From Afipia sp. 64-13 (lineage in GTDB: Bacteria; Pseudomonadota; Alphaproteobacteria; Rhizobiales; Xanthobacteraceae), in NCBI GenBank assembly GCA_001897755.1, contig MKUJ01000010.1, positions 38,529-75,296 of the forward strand: 36,768 nucleotides of DNA, read 5' to 3'. The notes beneath the pieces were generated by a model. That model did no database searches. It saw only the letters and a list, made by a program, of their open reading frames with translations, and was not told where the DNA came from. This document shows positions 27,624 to 36,209 of the stretch, one piece after another; the first letter of the stretch is position 1, and the number at the start of each line of letters is the position of its first letter. The translations under genes and the position numbers were made by a program.

Positions 27624-28841
27624 ATGGAAGAATTTTACCGCATTCGCCGACTGCCGCCTTATGTGTTCGAGCAGGTGAATCGGGCCAAGGCTGCCGCGCG
27701 CAACGCCGGAGCGGATATCATCGATCTGGGCATGGGCAATCCGGACCTGCCGACCCCGCCGCATGTCCTCGAGAAGCTCAAGGAAACCCTCGGCAAGCCG
27801 CGAACCGACCGTTATTCGGCGTCCAAGGGCATTCCGGGCCTGCGCCGGGCCCAGGCGGCCTATTACGAACGCCGCTTCGGGGTGAAGCTCAACCCGGAAA
27901 CCCAGATCGTCGCCACGCTCGGCTCCAAGGAGGGCTTCGCCAACGTCGCGCAGGCGATCACCGCGCCGGGCGATGTGGTGCTGGTTCCCAACCCCAGCTA
28001 TCCGATCCACGCCTTCGGCTTCCTGATGGCGGGCGGCGTGATCCGCTCGGTGCCGGCCGAGCCGACGCCGGAGCTGTTCAGCGCGCTGGAGCGCGCCATC
28101 GTGCATTCGATCCCGAAGCCGATCGCGCTGATCACCTGCTATCCGTCGAACCCGACCTCCTATGTGGCGCCGCTTGAATTCTACAAGGACCTCGTTGCGT
28201 TCGCGAAGAAGCACGAGATCTTCATCCTGTCGGACCTTGCTTATGCCGAACTGTATTACGAGGGCGAGCCGCCGCCGTCGGTGCTGCAGGTGCCGGGCGC
28301 GATCGACGTCGCCGTCGAGTTCACCTCGATGTCGAAGACCTTTTCGATGGCCGGCTGGCGCATGGGCTTTGCGGTCGGCAACGAGCGCATCATCGCCGCG
28401 CTGACCCGTGTCAAATCCTATCTCGACTACGGCGCGTTCACGCCGATCCAGGTGGCTGCGACGGCGGCGCTGAACGGTCCGCAGGACTGCATCCAGGAGA
28501 TGCGCGACACCTATCGCAAGCGTCGCGACGCGATGGTGGAGTCGTTCGGCCGCGCCGGCTGGGACATTCCGCCGCCGGCGGCCTCGATGTTCGCCTGGGC
28601 GCCGCTGCCGGAGAAATTCCGCGGCATCAGCAGCATGGAGTTTGCCACGCTCATGGTCGAGAAGTCGGGCGTTGTGGTCTCGCCCGGCGTCGGCTTCGGC
28701 GAGCACGGCGAGGGCTTCGTTCGTATCGCGATGGTGGAAAACGAGCAGCGCATCCGTCAGGCGGCGCGCAATATCCGCCGTTTCCTTGATACGGGCCTCG
28801 AAACATTGCACAACGTGGTTCCTCTCGCCAATCGGCGCTAA
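27624..28841 (+). CDS. alaC: Alanine aminotransferase (AlaC-type), class I/II
   Basis: A PLP-dependent fold-type I aminotransferase, 405 aa, close to AlaC, which interconverts pyruvate plus glutamate and alanine plus 2-oxoglutarate. IIDLGMGNPDLPTPPHV (about 32-48), VLVPNPSYPIHAF (about 119-131) and CYPSNPTSYVA near 172-182 are the cofactor and substrate binding segments. PLP Lys238 lies in TSMSKTFSMAGWRMGF. LL-diaminopimelate aminotransferases are related and cannot be fully ruled out. It is 24 nt from hom, so the two are probably co-transcribed. This makes a transcript of amino-acid genes followed by glpX and recJ. Confidence 0.9.
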   Translation: MEEFYRIRRLPPYVFEQVNRAKAAARNAGADIIDLGMGNPDLPTPPHVLEKLKETLGKPRTDRYSASKGIPGLRRAQAAYYERRFGVKLNPETQIVATLGSKEGFANVAQAITAPGDVVLVPNPSYPIHAFGFLMAGGVIRSVPAEPTPELFSALERAIVHSIPKPIALITCYPSNPTSYVAPLEFYKDLVAFAKKHEIFILSDLAYAELYYEGEPPPSVLQVPGAIDVAVEFTSMSKTFSMAGWRMGFAVGNERIIAALTRVKSYLDYGAFTPIQVAATAALNGPQDCIQEMRDTYRKRRDAMVESFGRAGWDIPPPAASMFAWAPLPEKFRGISSMEFATLMVEKSGVVVSPGVGFGEHGEGFVRIAMVENEQRIRQAARNIRRFLDTGLETLHNVVPLANRR

Positions 28842-28865
28842 TTTTCCGGCAGGTTTGAAATCGAC

Positions 28866-30182
28866 ATGGTGGCTCCGCTCAAAGTGGGGATTGCGGGGCT
28901 CGGCACGGTGGGTGCCGAGGTGGTGCGTCTTATCGATCAGCAGTCGCGGGTGCTGTCGGCGCGTTGCGGCCGCGGCGTGCGGGTGGTGGCGGTCTGCGCC
29001 CGCTCGAAAGCCAAGAAGCGCGCGCTCGACCTGCGCGGCGTCGAATGGGCCAGAAGCCCGCTGGCGCTGGCCAGTCATCCCGACATCGACGTGTTCGTCG
29101 AACTGATGGGCGGTGCCGACGATCCGGCGCTGTCCGCGATCGAGGCGGCGCTGACGCGCGGCAAGTCGGTGGTCACCGCCAACAAGGCGCTGATCGCCAA
29201 GCACGGATCGAAGCTCGCCGCGCTCGCCGAGGCGCATGGCGGCGCGCTGAACTACGAGGCCGCGGTCGGCGCGGCGATCCCGATCATCAAGACCCTGCGC
29301 GAGGGCCTTGCTGGCACCGGCATCCAGCGCGTCTACGGCATTCTCAACGGCACCTGCAATTACATCCTGACGCGGATGGAGCAGGAGGGTTTGTCCTTCG
29401 CCGAATGCCTGAAGGATGCGCAGCGGCTCGGCTATGCCGAGGCCAATCCGTCGTTCGATGTCGATGGCCACGACACCGCGCAGAAGCTCGCGATCCTCGC
29501 CAGCCTCGCGTTCGGCACCAAGGTCAATCAGAAGGCGGTTTACGTCGAGGGCATCTCCTCGATCGCGCCGGAGGACCTGCGCGCCGCCGAAGAACTCGGC
29601 TATCGCGTCAAGCTGCTCGGCGTCGCGGTGAAGACCGAAACCGGTATCGAGCAGCGCGTGCATCCGACCATGGTGCCGCGCACATCGTCGATCGCGCAGG
29701 TGATGGGCGTCACCAACGCGGTGACGATCGATGGCGAGGGCATTCCCCCCATCACGCTGGTCGGCCCCGGCGCGGGCGGCGCGGCGACGGCCTCCGCCGT
29801 GGTGGCCGATATCGCCGATATCGCGCGCGGCGTGCGCGCGCTGCCGTTCGGCCGCCCGGTGGCGAAGCTCAAGCAGACCACCAAGGCACCGATGAAGCAT
29901 CATGCCGGCGGTTATTACACCCGGCTGATGGCGCGTGATCTGGCGGGCACCGCCGCGACGATCGCCACGCGCCTGGCCGAACAGAAGATTTCCATCGAGT
30001 CGATCGTGCAGCGCCATCCCGATGGCGGCGCGGCCGCGGCGAACGGCAGATCCGCGCCGGTGCCGGTGATCCTGATCACCTATGCCACCAGCGAGGACGC
30101 GGTGCATCGCGCCTTGCAGGCGGTGCGGCAGGACAAGGTGATCACCGGCCGCCCGCAGGTGATCCGCATCGAGAAGAACTGA
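28866..30182 (+). CDS. hom: Homoserine dehydrogenase
   Basis: NAD(P)H-dependent reduction of aspartate semialdehyde to homoserine, the branch towards threonine and methionine. The protein is 438 aa. The Rossmann motif GIAGLGTVGAEVV is at 8-20 and NGTCNYILTRME near 162-173. The active-site segment SFDVDGHDTAQKLAILASLAFG is near 198-219, with Asp and Lys in place. A C-terminal ACT-type domain (about 350-438, GTAATIATRLAEQKISIESI) probably gives threonine feedback control. No thrB or thrC is in the window. The order hom, glpX, recJ recalls clusters in other Rhizobiales. Confidence 0.95.
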   Translation: MVAPLKVGIAGLGTVGAEVVRLIDQQSRVLSARCGRGVRVVAVCARSKAKKRALDLRGVEWARSPLALASHPDIDVFVELMGGADDPALSAIEAALTRGKSVVTANKALIAKHGSKLAALAEAHGGALNYEAAVGAAIPIIKTLREGLAGTGIQRVYGILNGTCNYILTRMEQEGLSFAECLKDAQRLGYAEANPSFDVDGHDTAQKLAILASLAFGTKVNQKAVYVEGISSIAPEDLRAAEELGYRVKLLGVAVKTETGIEQRVHPTMVPRTSSIAQVMGVTNAVTIDGEGIPPITLVGPGAGGAATASAVVADIADIARGVRALPFGRPVAKLKQTTKAPMKHHAGGYYTRLMARDLAGTAATIATRLAEQKISIESIVQRHPDGGAAAANGRSAPVPVILITYATSEDAVHRALQAVRQDKVITGRPQVIRIEKN

Positions 30183-30230
30183 CAGCTTGGTCCGCTTCGC
30201 GGCGGATCTTCGATCCAAGGAGCTACACTG

Positions 30231-31232
30231 ATGTCCGTTACGATTTCCGTTCCGCCCCAATTGCTGCTGGAACGCATTCTCACGCTTGAAATCGTCCGGG
30301 TGACGGAGCGTGCGGCGGTGTCGGCGGCGCGGCTGCGCGGCCACGGCAACGAGAAGGGCGCCGATCAGGCGGCGGTCGATGCGATGCGCCGCGAGCTCAA
30401 CAAGATTCCGATCCGCGGCACCGTGGTGATCGGCGAGGGCGAGCGCGACGAGGCGCCGATGCTGTTCATCGGCGAGAAGGTCGGCGCGGAAGCGGGTGGC
30501 CCCGAGGTCGACATCGCTGTCGATCCGCTCGAAGGCACCACGCTGTGTGCCAAGAACATGCCGGGCTCGATCGCCACCATGGCGATGGCGGAGGGTGGCA
30601 CGCTGCTCAACGCGCCCGACGTCTACATGCAGAAGATCGCGATCGGCCCGGGCTATGCCAAGAACACCATCGAGCTCGACGCGCCGCCGGCGGAGAACAT
30701 CCGCCGTCTCGCCCGCGCCAAGGACGTGCATCCGTCCGCGATCACCGCTCTGGTGCTCGATCGTCCGCGCCATGCCGAGATCATCAACGCGGTGCGCTCG
30801 ACCGGCGCGGCCGTGCGGCTGATCACCGACGGCGACGTCGCCGGCGTGATCCACACCGCCGATCCGGACAACACCGGCGTCGATATCTATATCGGCACCG
30901 GCGGCGCGCCCGAGGGCGTGCTGGCGGCCTCGGCGCTGCGCTGCATCGGCGGCCAGATGCAGTGCCGCCTGATCCTCGACACCGAGGAAAAGCGCGAACG
31001 CGCGGCCAAGATGGGCATCAAGGACCCGGCCATGATCTACGGCATCGAAGATATGGTGAAGGGCGACTGCCTGTTCGCCGCCACCGGCGTCACCGACGGC
31101 TCGCTGTTGTCCGGAGTGAAATTCCGCAAGAACACCATCGAGACCGAGACCGTGGTGATGCGCTCGGTCACCGGCACGGTGCGCTACATCAAGGCCGAGC
31201 ACCGCCAGCTCGACAAATTCCATCTCGACTGA
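30231..31232 (+). CDS. glpX: Fructose-1,6-bisphosphatase class II
   Basis: A 333-aa class II fructose bisphosphatase (GlpX family), which removes phosphate from fructose-1,6-bisphosphate for gluconeogenesis or the Calvin cycle; some homologues also use sedoheptulose bisphosphate. The metal-site segment VVIGEGERDEAPML is near 64-77, VDPLEGTTLCAKNMPGSIA near 103-121 has the Asp/Glu ligands, and GTGGAPEGVLAA is near 222. AAGGAG lies 8 nt before the ATG. It is 48 nt after hom, with a small 5-bp hairpin in the gap that is too weak to call a terminator. Confidence 0.95.
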   Translation: MSVTISVPPQLLLERILTLEIVRVTERAAVSAARLRGHGNEKGADQAAVDAMRRELNKIPIRGTVVIGEGERDEAPMLFIGEKVGAEAGGPEVDIAVDPLEGTTLCAKNMPGSIATMAMAEGGTLLNAPDVYMQKIAIGPGYAKNTIELDAPPAENIRRLARAKDVHPSAITALVLDRPRHAEIINAVRSTGAAVRLITDGDVAGVIHTADPDNTGVDIYIGTGGAPEGVLAASALRCIGGQMQCRLILDTEEKRERAAKMGIKDPAMIYGIEDMVKGDCLFAATGVTDGSLLSGVKFRKNTIETETVVMRSVTGTVRYIKAEHRQLDKFHLD

Positions 31233-31273
31233 GTGAGCGCGCCGCGCTGGCGGCGGTCTCGAGCGAGGCCACG

Positions 31274-31987
31274 ATGACGCCGGACGTGAAAGCTTTGCTG
31301 TTCGACACGTTCGGCACCGTGGTGGATTGGCGCGGCAGCCTGATCGCGGAGTTCACCGCGTGGGGCGAGGCGAAAGGCATCGATGCCGATTGGGCGGCGC
31401 TGGTCGATGGCTGGCGCGGCGCCTACAAGCCCTCGATGGATGCGGTGCGCCGCGATCCCGGGCGCGGCTATCTCACGCTCGATGAATTGCAGCGCCAGTC
31501 GATCGAACCGCTCGCCGCGCAGCTCGGCATCATGGGCCTCACGGCCGCCGATTACGATCATCTCACGCTTGGCTGGCATCGCCTGAAGCCGTGGCCGGAC
31601 AGCGTGCCGGGGCTGACGCGGCTGAAGGCGACCTACATCATCGCGCCGCTGTCGAACGGCAATGTCGCGCTGCTGACCAATCTGGCGAAACACGCCGGGC
31701 TGCCGTGGGACCTGATCCTCAGCGCCGAGCTGTTCAAACACTATAAGCCGGACCGGCAGGTCTATCTCGGCGCGGCGAGATTGCTCGGGCTGCGGCCGCA
31801 ACAGGTGATGCTGGTCGCCGCGCATAATTACGATCTCGCGGCGGCGCGGGGCTGCGGCCTCAAGACCGCGTTCGTGCCGCGCGTCACCGAATACGGCCCG
31901 CACCAGAAAGAGGATATCAAGGCCGAAAGCGACTGGGACCTCGTGGTCAAAGATCTCAACGATCTTGCCGACCGGCTCGGCTGTTGA
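31274..31987 (+). CDS. HAD-superfamily hydrolase, haloacid dehalogenase type II-like
   Basis: A 237-aa HAD hydrolase. Nucleophile Asp11 and Thr15 are in LLFDTFGTVVDWRG, motif II is the Ser/Asn of LSNGN near 127, the Lys is Lys158 in HYKPDR, and the acidic end is MLVAAHNYDLAAARG near 179-192. The overall form matches L-2-haloacid dehalogenases. However, the canonical SSN before the last Asp is replaced by AAHN, so a true haloacid substrate is doubtful and a phosphatase role is possible. No signal peptide. It sits between glpX and recJ, 41 nt after glpX, and a three-hairpin repeat follows. The ATG at 31274 is chosen because the open frame continues back through glpX out of frame with it. Confidence 0.85.
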   Translation: MTPDVKALLFDTFGTVVDWRGSLIAEFTAWGEAKGIDADWAALVDGWRGAYKPSMDAVRRDPGRGYLTLDELQRQSIEPLAAQLGIMGLTAADYDHLTLGWHRLKPWPDSVPGLTRLKATYIIAPLSNGNVALLTNLAKHAGLPWDLILSAELFKHYKPDRQVYLGAARLLGLRPQQVMLVAAHNYDLAAARGCGLKTAFVPRVTEYGPHQKEDIKAESDWDLVVKDLNDLADRLGC

Positions 31988-31998
31988 CAGTTCAAGGA

Positions 31999-32070
31999 GT
32001 CATTGCCGGGCCTGACCCGGCAATCCATCTTTTCAGGAAGATGGATGCGCGGATCAAGTCCGCGCATGAC
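31999..32070 (+). repeat. Three-hairpin palindromic repeat (REP-like) before recJ
   Basis: A 72-nt element made of three adjacent perfect hairpins: ATTGCCGGG/CCCGGCAAT (32002-32010/32016-32024), TCCATCTT/AAGATGGA (32024-32031/32038-32045), and ATGCGCGGA/TCCGCGCAT (32045-32053/32059-32067). The ends GTCAT (31999-32003) and ATGAC (32066-32070) can close the whole as a cloverleaf. I recall closely similar intergenic sequences scattered in Bradyrhizobium and relatives, so this is probably one copy of a dispersed repeat. No second copy is in this window. It may also end the HAD transcript. Confidence 0.75.
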
Positions 32071-32122
32071 GAATGTAAAATCTGTTTGAGCGCAGAAGAC
32101 TTCAGGACGATATGTTAACCGC

Positions 32123-33964
32123 ATGACGCCTCCCGCCACCGCCATCCCTGTCGAGACGCCGCCGGCGTTCCTTGGTGTCGCTTTATCCGCGACCGGAAAG
32201 CTGTGGCGCGACCGGCTCGATCCGCGCGGCGCGGCGCAGGCGCTCGCCATCGCGCAACGCTATCAATTGCCCGAAATGCTGGCGCGGGTGATCGCCGGGC
32301 GCGGCATCGATATCGACGCGGTCGAGGACTTCCTCGATCCGACCATCCGCAAGATGCTGCCCGATCCCTACACCGTGACGCAGATGGAAGCGGCGGCGAA
32401 GCGTATCGCCGACGCGGTGAAGCGCGGCGAGCGCGTCGCGATCTTCGGAGACTATGACGTCGACGGCGCGACCTCGGCGGCGCTGCTGACCTGGCATCTG
32501 CGCCATTGCGGGCTCGATCCCTTGATCCACATTCCCGACCGCATCTTCGAGGGCTACGGTCCCAATGTCGACGCGGTGCGCGCGCTGGCGGGCAAAGGCG
32601 CGACGTTACTGGTGACGGTCGATTGCGGCACCACCAGCATCGAGGCGCTGGCGGAGGCCAAGCGCCTCGGCATGGACGTGGTGGTGATCGACCATCACCA
32701 GTGCGACGACGAACTTCCGCAGGTGGATGCGCTGGTCAATCCGAACCGGCCGGACGATCTGTCCGGGCTCGGTCATCTCGCCGCCGTCGGTCTCGTATTC
32801 GTGACGCTGGTCGCGGTGAACCGCGAACTGCGCGCGCGCGGCTTCTGGACCTCGGAGATGCCGGAGCCCGATCTGCTCGGCGTGTTGCATCACGTCGCGC
32901 TCGGCACCGTCGCCGATGTCGCGCCGCTGCTCGGCCTCAACCGCGCTTTCGTCGCCAAGGGCCTGATCGCGATGCGCCGGCGCGATCACATCGGCCACAC
33001 CGCGCTGATGGATGTCGCGCGTCTCAACGGCCCGCCCGAGGCCTGGCATCTCGGCTTCATGCTGGGGCCGCGCATCAACGCCGGCGGACGCATCGGCCGC
33101 GCCGATCTCGGCGTGCGGCTGCTGCTCGAAGGCGACGTGTCGGAAGCCGCGCGCATCGCCGCCGAGCTCGACCGCCTCAACACCGAACGGCGCACCATCG
33201 AACAGATGGCCGAAGCGCAGGCGGAGGCCGAGGCGCTGGCCTCGCTCGGGCTGGAGGATCGCGGTGCGGTGATCGTCACCGCGTCCGAGGGCTGGCACCC
33301 CGGCGTGGTCGGGCTTGTCGCCTCGCGGCTGAAGGAGAAATTCGGCCGGCCGGCCTTTGCGATCGCGCTGGAGCCGGGCGGGCTCGGCACCGGCTCGGGC
33401 CGCTCGATCAGCGGCGTCGACCTCGGCAAGGCGGTGCGGCAGGCGGTGCATGACGGCCTGCTGCTGAAAGGCGGCGGTCACGCGATGGCGGCGGGCGTGA
33501 CGCTGCGCAAGGAGCAGCTTGCCGCGTTCCGCGCCTCCATCGAAAGCGCACTGGCGGCGGACGTCGCGCAGGCGCGTCACGTCAACGAACTGTACATCGA
33601 CGGCGCGGTGAGCGCGCGCGGCGTGACGACGGAGTTCGTCGCGACGCTCAATCGCGCGGGACCGTTCGGCAGCGGCAATCCCGAGCCGATCATCGCGCTG
33701 CCGGCGCATGAGTTGGTCTATGCCGACGAGGTCGGGCAGGCGCATCTGCGGCTGCGCTTCCGCGCCGGCGACGGCGCCATCGTCAACGCCATGGCGTTCC
33801 GCGCGGTCGGCCAGAAGCTCGGTAATGCATTGCTCGAAAATCGCGGTCAGCAACTGCATGTCGCGGGCTCGCTCACCATCGACCGCTGGCAGGGCGCCGA
33901 GCGCGTCCAGATGCGCGTGACGGATGTGGCGGTGCCGGATCCGGGACCGGCGGTGATCAGGTAA
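32123..33964 (+). CDS. recJ: Single-stranded-DNA exonuclease RecJ
   Basis: 5'-3' exonuclease on single-stranded DNA, used in recombination and mismatch and base-excision repair. The 613-aa protein has the DHH domain with GDYDVDGATSAALL at about 109-122, TVDCGTTS near 166-173, VVVIDHHQCDDELPQV near 187-202, and VGLVFVTLVAV near 221. The second domain (DHHA1) includes GGGHAMAAG near 450, and the RecJ OB-like C-terminal region follows. Start: ATG at 32123 within an AT-richer stretch after the repeat; MTPPATAIPVE is a plausible leader. The AT-rich orphan gene follows 33 nt later, with a clear break in base composition. Confidence 0.95.
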   Translation: MTPPATAIPVETPPAFLGVALSATGKLWRDRLDPRGAAQALAIAQRYQLPEMLARVIAGRGIDIDAVEDFLDPTIRKMLPDPYTVTQMEAAAKRIADAVKRGERVAIFGDYDVDGATSAALLTWHLRHCGLDPLIHIPDRIFEGYGPNVDAVRALAGKGATLLVTVDCGTTSIEALAEAKRLGMDVVVIDHHQCDDELPQVDALVNPNRPDDLSGLGHLAAVGLVFVTLVAVNRELRARGFWTSEMPEPDLLGVLHHVALGTVADVAPLLGLNRAFVAKGLIAMRRRDHIGHTALMDVARLNGPPEAWHLGFMLGPRINAGGRIGRADLGVRLLLEGDVSEAARIAAELDRLNTERRTIEQMAEAQAEAEALASLGLEDRGAVIVTASEGWHPGVVGLVASRLKEKFGRPAFAIALEPGGLGTGSGRSISGVDLGKAVRQAVHDGLLLKGGGHAMAAGVTLRKEQLAAFRASIESALAADVAQARHVNELYIDGAVSARGVTTEFVATLNRAGPFGSGNPEPIIALPAHELVYADEVGQAHLRLRFRAGDGAIVNAMAFRAVGQKLGNALLENRGQQLHVAGSLTIDRWQGAERVQMRVTDVAVPDPGPAVIR

Positions 33965-33997
33965 CGTTGGGCTTTGGCAGGGTGATAAGGGTGATAT

Positions 33998-34774
33998 ATG
34001 CAAGCTAAAGAAAGTTATTATCGCCGCTATGTCGAGAAACGCGCACAACGCGATAAAAATCTTTCCAATAGTTGGAGGACCAAACTTAGAGACCCCATGA
34101 CCTTGTTTACGGGTATTTTAGCCGTTGGCACGATAGTCTTGGCCGGTATCGCTATCTTGCAATGGTGTACGCTCGAAAAAACAGATGAAACCCTTAAAGA
34201 CACTTTGGCTAGCACCAACGTTACCAACCGTCCTTTCGTTTTTGTTAAAGAGATCACCATCAACCCGACTATTATGCCGGGCTACTGGATGTTTGCAGTC
34301 CTAGTAGAAAACTCTGGCAACACGCCAACTAGAGAAATGGACTATCTCACAATTTCGAGTCGTTCCACTCCTACAGACCCTGGTGATGCTTTCGCTCGTA
34401 CGCCCAAAAACGGTTACGACGTGCCAGAACTGATCCATCAACGTTGGCAGGGTAGTTTTCTTGGCCCGAAAGCTCAAATGCACTTACTTGGAAGCCAAAC
34501 AGAATTACCGGTGACTGTAGTTTCGAAGATGGCCGCAGATAGAGAAAATTACTACATTAGCGGCGTTATTCATTATAGGGATGCATTTAGTAATACACCG
34601 AGCCATGTCACCAAATTCTGTTACGCTCTGATTCCCTTCAAAGAAGGCACAGAAACACGCGTCAATTATCAGCGGTGTCTTTATTGGAATTGTGCGGATG
34701 AAGACTGTAAGGCGGATCGCGAAAGATATGATCACGACCTTATTGTTGCCAATAGGCCTAAAAAATCGAGATAG
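33998..34774 (+). CDS. AT-rich single-pass membrane protein of unknown function
   Basis: A 258-aa protein I cannot assign. A short basic head (1-33) is followed by one membrane helix at about 35-57, then a helical linker KTDETLKDTLASTN, then a beta-rich domain (about 78-240) with VENSGNTPTREMDYLTISS and ISGVIHYRDAF. The tail has several cysteines (near 205-240: FCYALIPF, RCLYWNCADEDCKAD) that may form disulfides or bind metal. I recall similar helix-plus-domain proteins with an LQWxTLEKTDETL stretch as unnamed proteins in mobile regions. Base composition is unlike its neighbours: 27 of 60 and 24 of 60 G+C in the rows starting 34141 and 34501, against 44 of 60 in the row starting 33481. Many AAA, ATT and TTA codons are used. 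Probably recently acquired. Confidence 0.7.
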   Translation: MQAKESYYRRYVEKRAQRDKNLSNSWRTKLRDPMTLFTGILAVGTIVLAGIAILQWCTLEKTDETLKDTLASTNVTNRPFVFVKEITINPTIMPGYWMFAVLVENSGNTPTREMDYLTISSRSTPTDPGDAFARTPKNGYDVPELIHQRWQGSFLGPKAQMHLLGSQTELPVTVVSKMAADRENYYISGVIHYRDAFSNTPSHVTKFCYALIPFKEGTETRVNYQRCLYWNCADEDCKADRERYDHDLIVANRPKKSR

Positions 34775-34850
34775 AGCGCGTGGTCTACTTCACAGGTATG
34801 TCCCGCAAATTCTGTTGGACTGTGGAAGACTGTTGCTTCGACGCGATTGC

Positions 34851-36089
34851 CTACAACCCCTGCCGCAGCCGTGCCAGCACCTTGAGCCCGGCATAGCCGT
34901 CGGCGGGTGCGAGCCCGGCGCGGGCCTGGAAATCCTTCACCGCCTTCATGGTGTCGTTGCCGACCCGGCCATCGGTGCCGCCGGTGTCGAACCCGGCGTT
35001 GGTGAGGCGGGTCTGCACCTCCTGCACCTCGGCCAGCGTCAGCGCGCGCTCGGAGCCGGGGAAGGGCTGGCGGAACGGCCCGCCGCCGAGAATGCGGTCG
35101 CCGAGATGGACGATGGCGAGCGCGTAGTTCATCGACGGGTTATAGCTTTTCACCGCGTAGAAATTCTGCCCGAGCAGGAAGGACGGCCCGCCCGCGACCG
35201 GCGTCCAGAGCTGCGCCGTGTCGTTCGGGCGCGGGAAGGCCTGACCATCGGCGCGCCGCACGCCCGCGGCCGTCCATTGCGCGTAGCTGCGGTTGCCGGC
35301 GACGTTGCTCGCGCCGGTGACCTCATAGCCCCAATGCTCATTGCGACGATACTTGCCGCGCTTGACCAGAAAGCGCGCGCTGGAGCCGAGCGCATCGTCC
35401 GGTCTGCCGAACGGCGAGACCCGGCCGTCGCCGTCATAGTCGAAGCCGACATTGAGCCAGACTTCCGGCATCCACTGGGTGTGGCCCATCGCGCCGGCCC
35501 ATGAGCCGCGCATCTCGGCCGGCGTGCTCCAGCCCTTGTCGACGATCCGCAGCGCGTTGATCAGCTCGGTCTCCCAGTATTTCCTGCGGCGCGGCTCGTT
35601 CCAGGCGAGCGCGGCCAGCGAGGGAAACACCGGTCTCATGTGGTTCTGCTGCACCAGCGGATCGCCATAGGCGGTCTCGACGCCCCACAGCGCCAGCAGC
35701 GTGCCGCGCTCGACACCGAAATCCTTCTCGATCCGCGAAAACAGCGCGCCGTGCTTTTGCAGCGCGATCTTGCCGGCGGAAATGCGCCAGTCCGAACAGC
35801 GGCGGTTGATGTACTGCCAGAGCTGCTCGTGGAATTCCGGCTGCTTCTGCATTTTCTTGAACACGCTCATGTCGGGTTCAAGCCGGCTCATCACGCGAAT
35901 GTAAGTGCCTTCCGAAATGCCGCGCGCCAGGGCGCGGGCGCGGAAGGCCTCGCGCCATTGATCGAAGCCCGCCGGCGCCGCGACGGCGGTGCCGCCATCG
36001 AGGGTGCACAGGCCCGCGCCGATCAGGCCGCCAAGCACGGCGCGCCGCGTGACCGGATGATCGTCGGCCGGAGAATCGGAACCGTTCAT
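34851..36089 (-). CDS. mltB: Lytic murein transglycosylase, MltB type, Tat-exported
   Basis: Cleaves peptidoglycan between MurNAc and GlcNAc, leaving 1,6-anhydro ends. It is 412 aa from the chosen start. Twin arginines at 15-16 in TRRAVLGGLIGAG suggest Tat export, with cleavage near AVAAPA about residue 40. No proper lipobox is seen, so it is probably soluble in the periplasm, unlike E. coli MltB. The SLT_2 domain spans about 42-330 with catalytic Glu138 in LWGVETAYGDP and the AGAMGHTQWMPEVWL stretch. A C-terminal peptidoglycan-binding domain is at about 345-410 (LTLAEVQEVQTRLTNAGFD, GRVGNDTMKAVKDFQ). I set the start at 36089 because it places the twin Arg near the N-terminus; the frame is open 22 codons more. 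It is divergent from petA. Confidence 0.9.
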   Translation of the reverse strand: MNGSDSPADDHPVTRRAVLGGLIGAGLCTLDGGTAVAAPAGFDQWREAFRARALARGISEGTYIRVMSRLEPDMSVFKKMQKQPEFHEQLWQYINRRCSDWRISAGKIALQKHGALFSRIEKDFGVERGTLLALWGVETAYGDPLVQQNHMRPVFPSLAALAWNEPRRRKYWETELINALRIVDKGWSTPAEMRGSWAGAMGHTQWMPEVWLNVGFDYDGDGRVSPFGRPDDALGSSARFLVKRGKYRRNEHWGYEVTGASNVAGNRSYAQWTAAGVRRADGQAFPRPNDTAQLWTPVAGGPSFLLGQNFYAVKSYNPSMNYALAIVHLGDRILGGGPFRQPFPGSERALTLAEVQEVQTRLTNAGFDTGGTDGRVGNDTMKAVKDFQARAGLAPADGYAGLKVLARLRQGL

Positions 36090-36209
36090 GCGGCGATTGT
36101 AGCGGCGGGCGCGGTGAAATCGCAAAGCCCAATGCGTGGATGGAACATGATGCATGTTGCCCGATTATCGTGCCGAACGCCGGGGGCATGACCATCATCG
36201 AGGTCTGTC

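Noticed and set aside
30191-30206. Small hairpin TCCGC/GCGGA between hom and glpX
   Set aside because: Only five base pairs and no U-tract; too weak to call a terminator.
27402-31223. A 1273-codon open frame on the minus strand
   Set aside because: It is antisense to alaC, hom and glpX, rich in Arg, His and Asp, and shows no domain pattern; a shadow frame of GC-rich genes.
33976-34864. Short inverted repeat GGCAGGG (33976-33982) and CCCTGCC (34858-34864) flanking the AT-rich gene
   Set aside because: Seven bases is within chance at this distance, the right copy lies in the mltB coding end, and no target-site duplication is seen.
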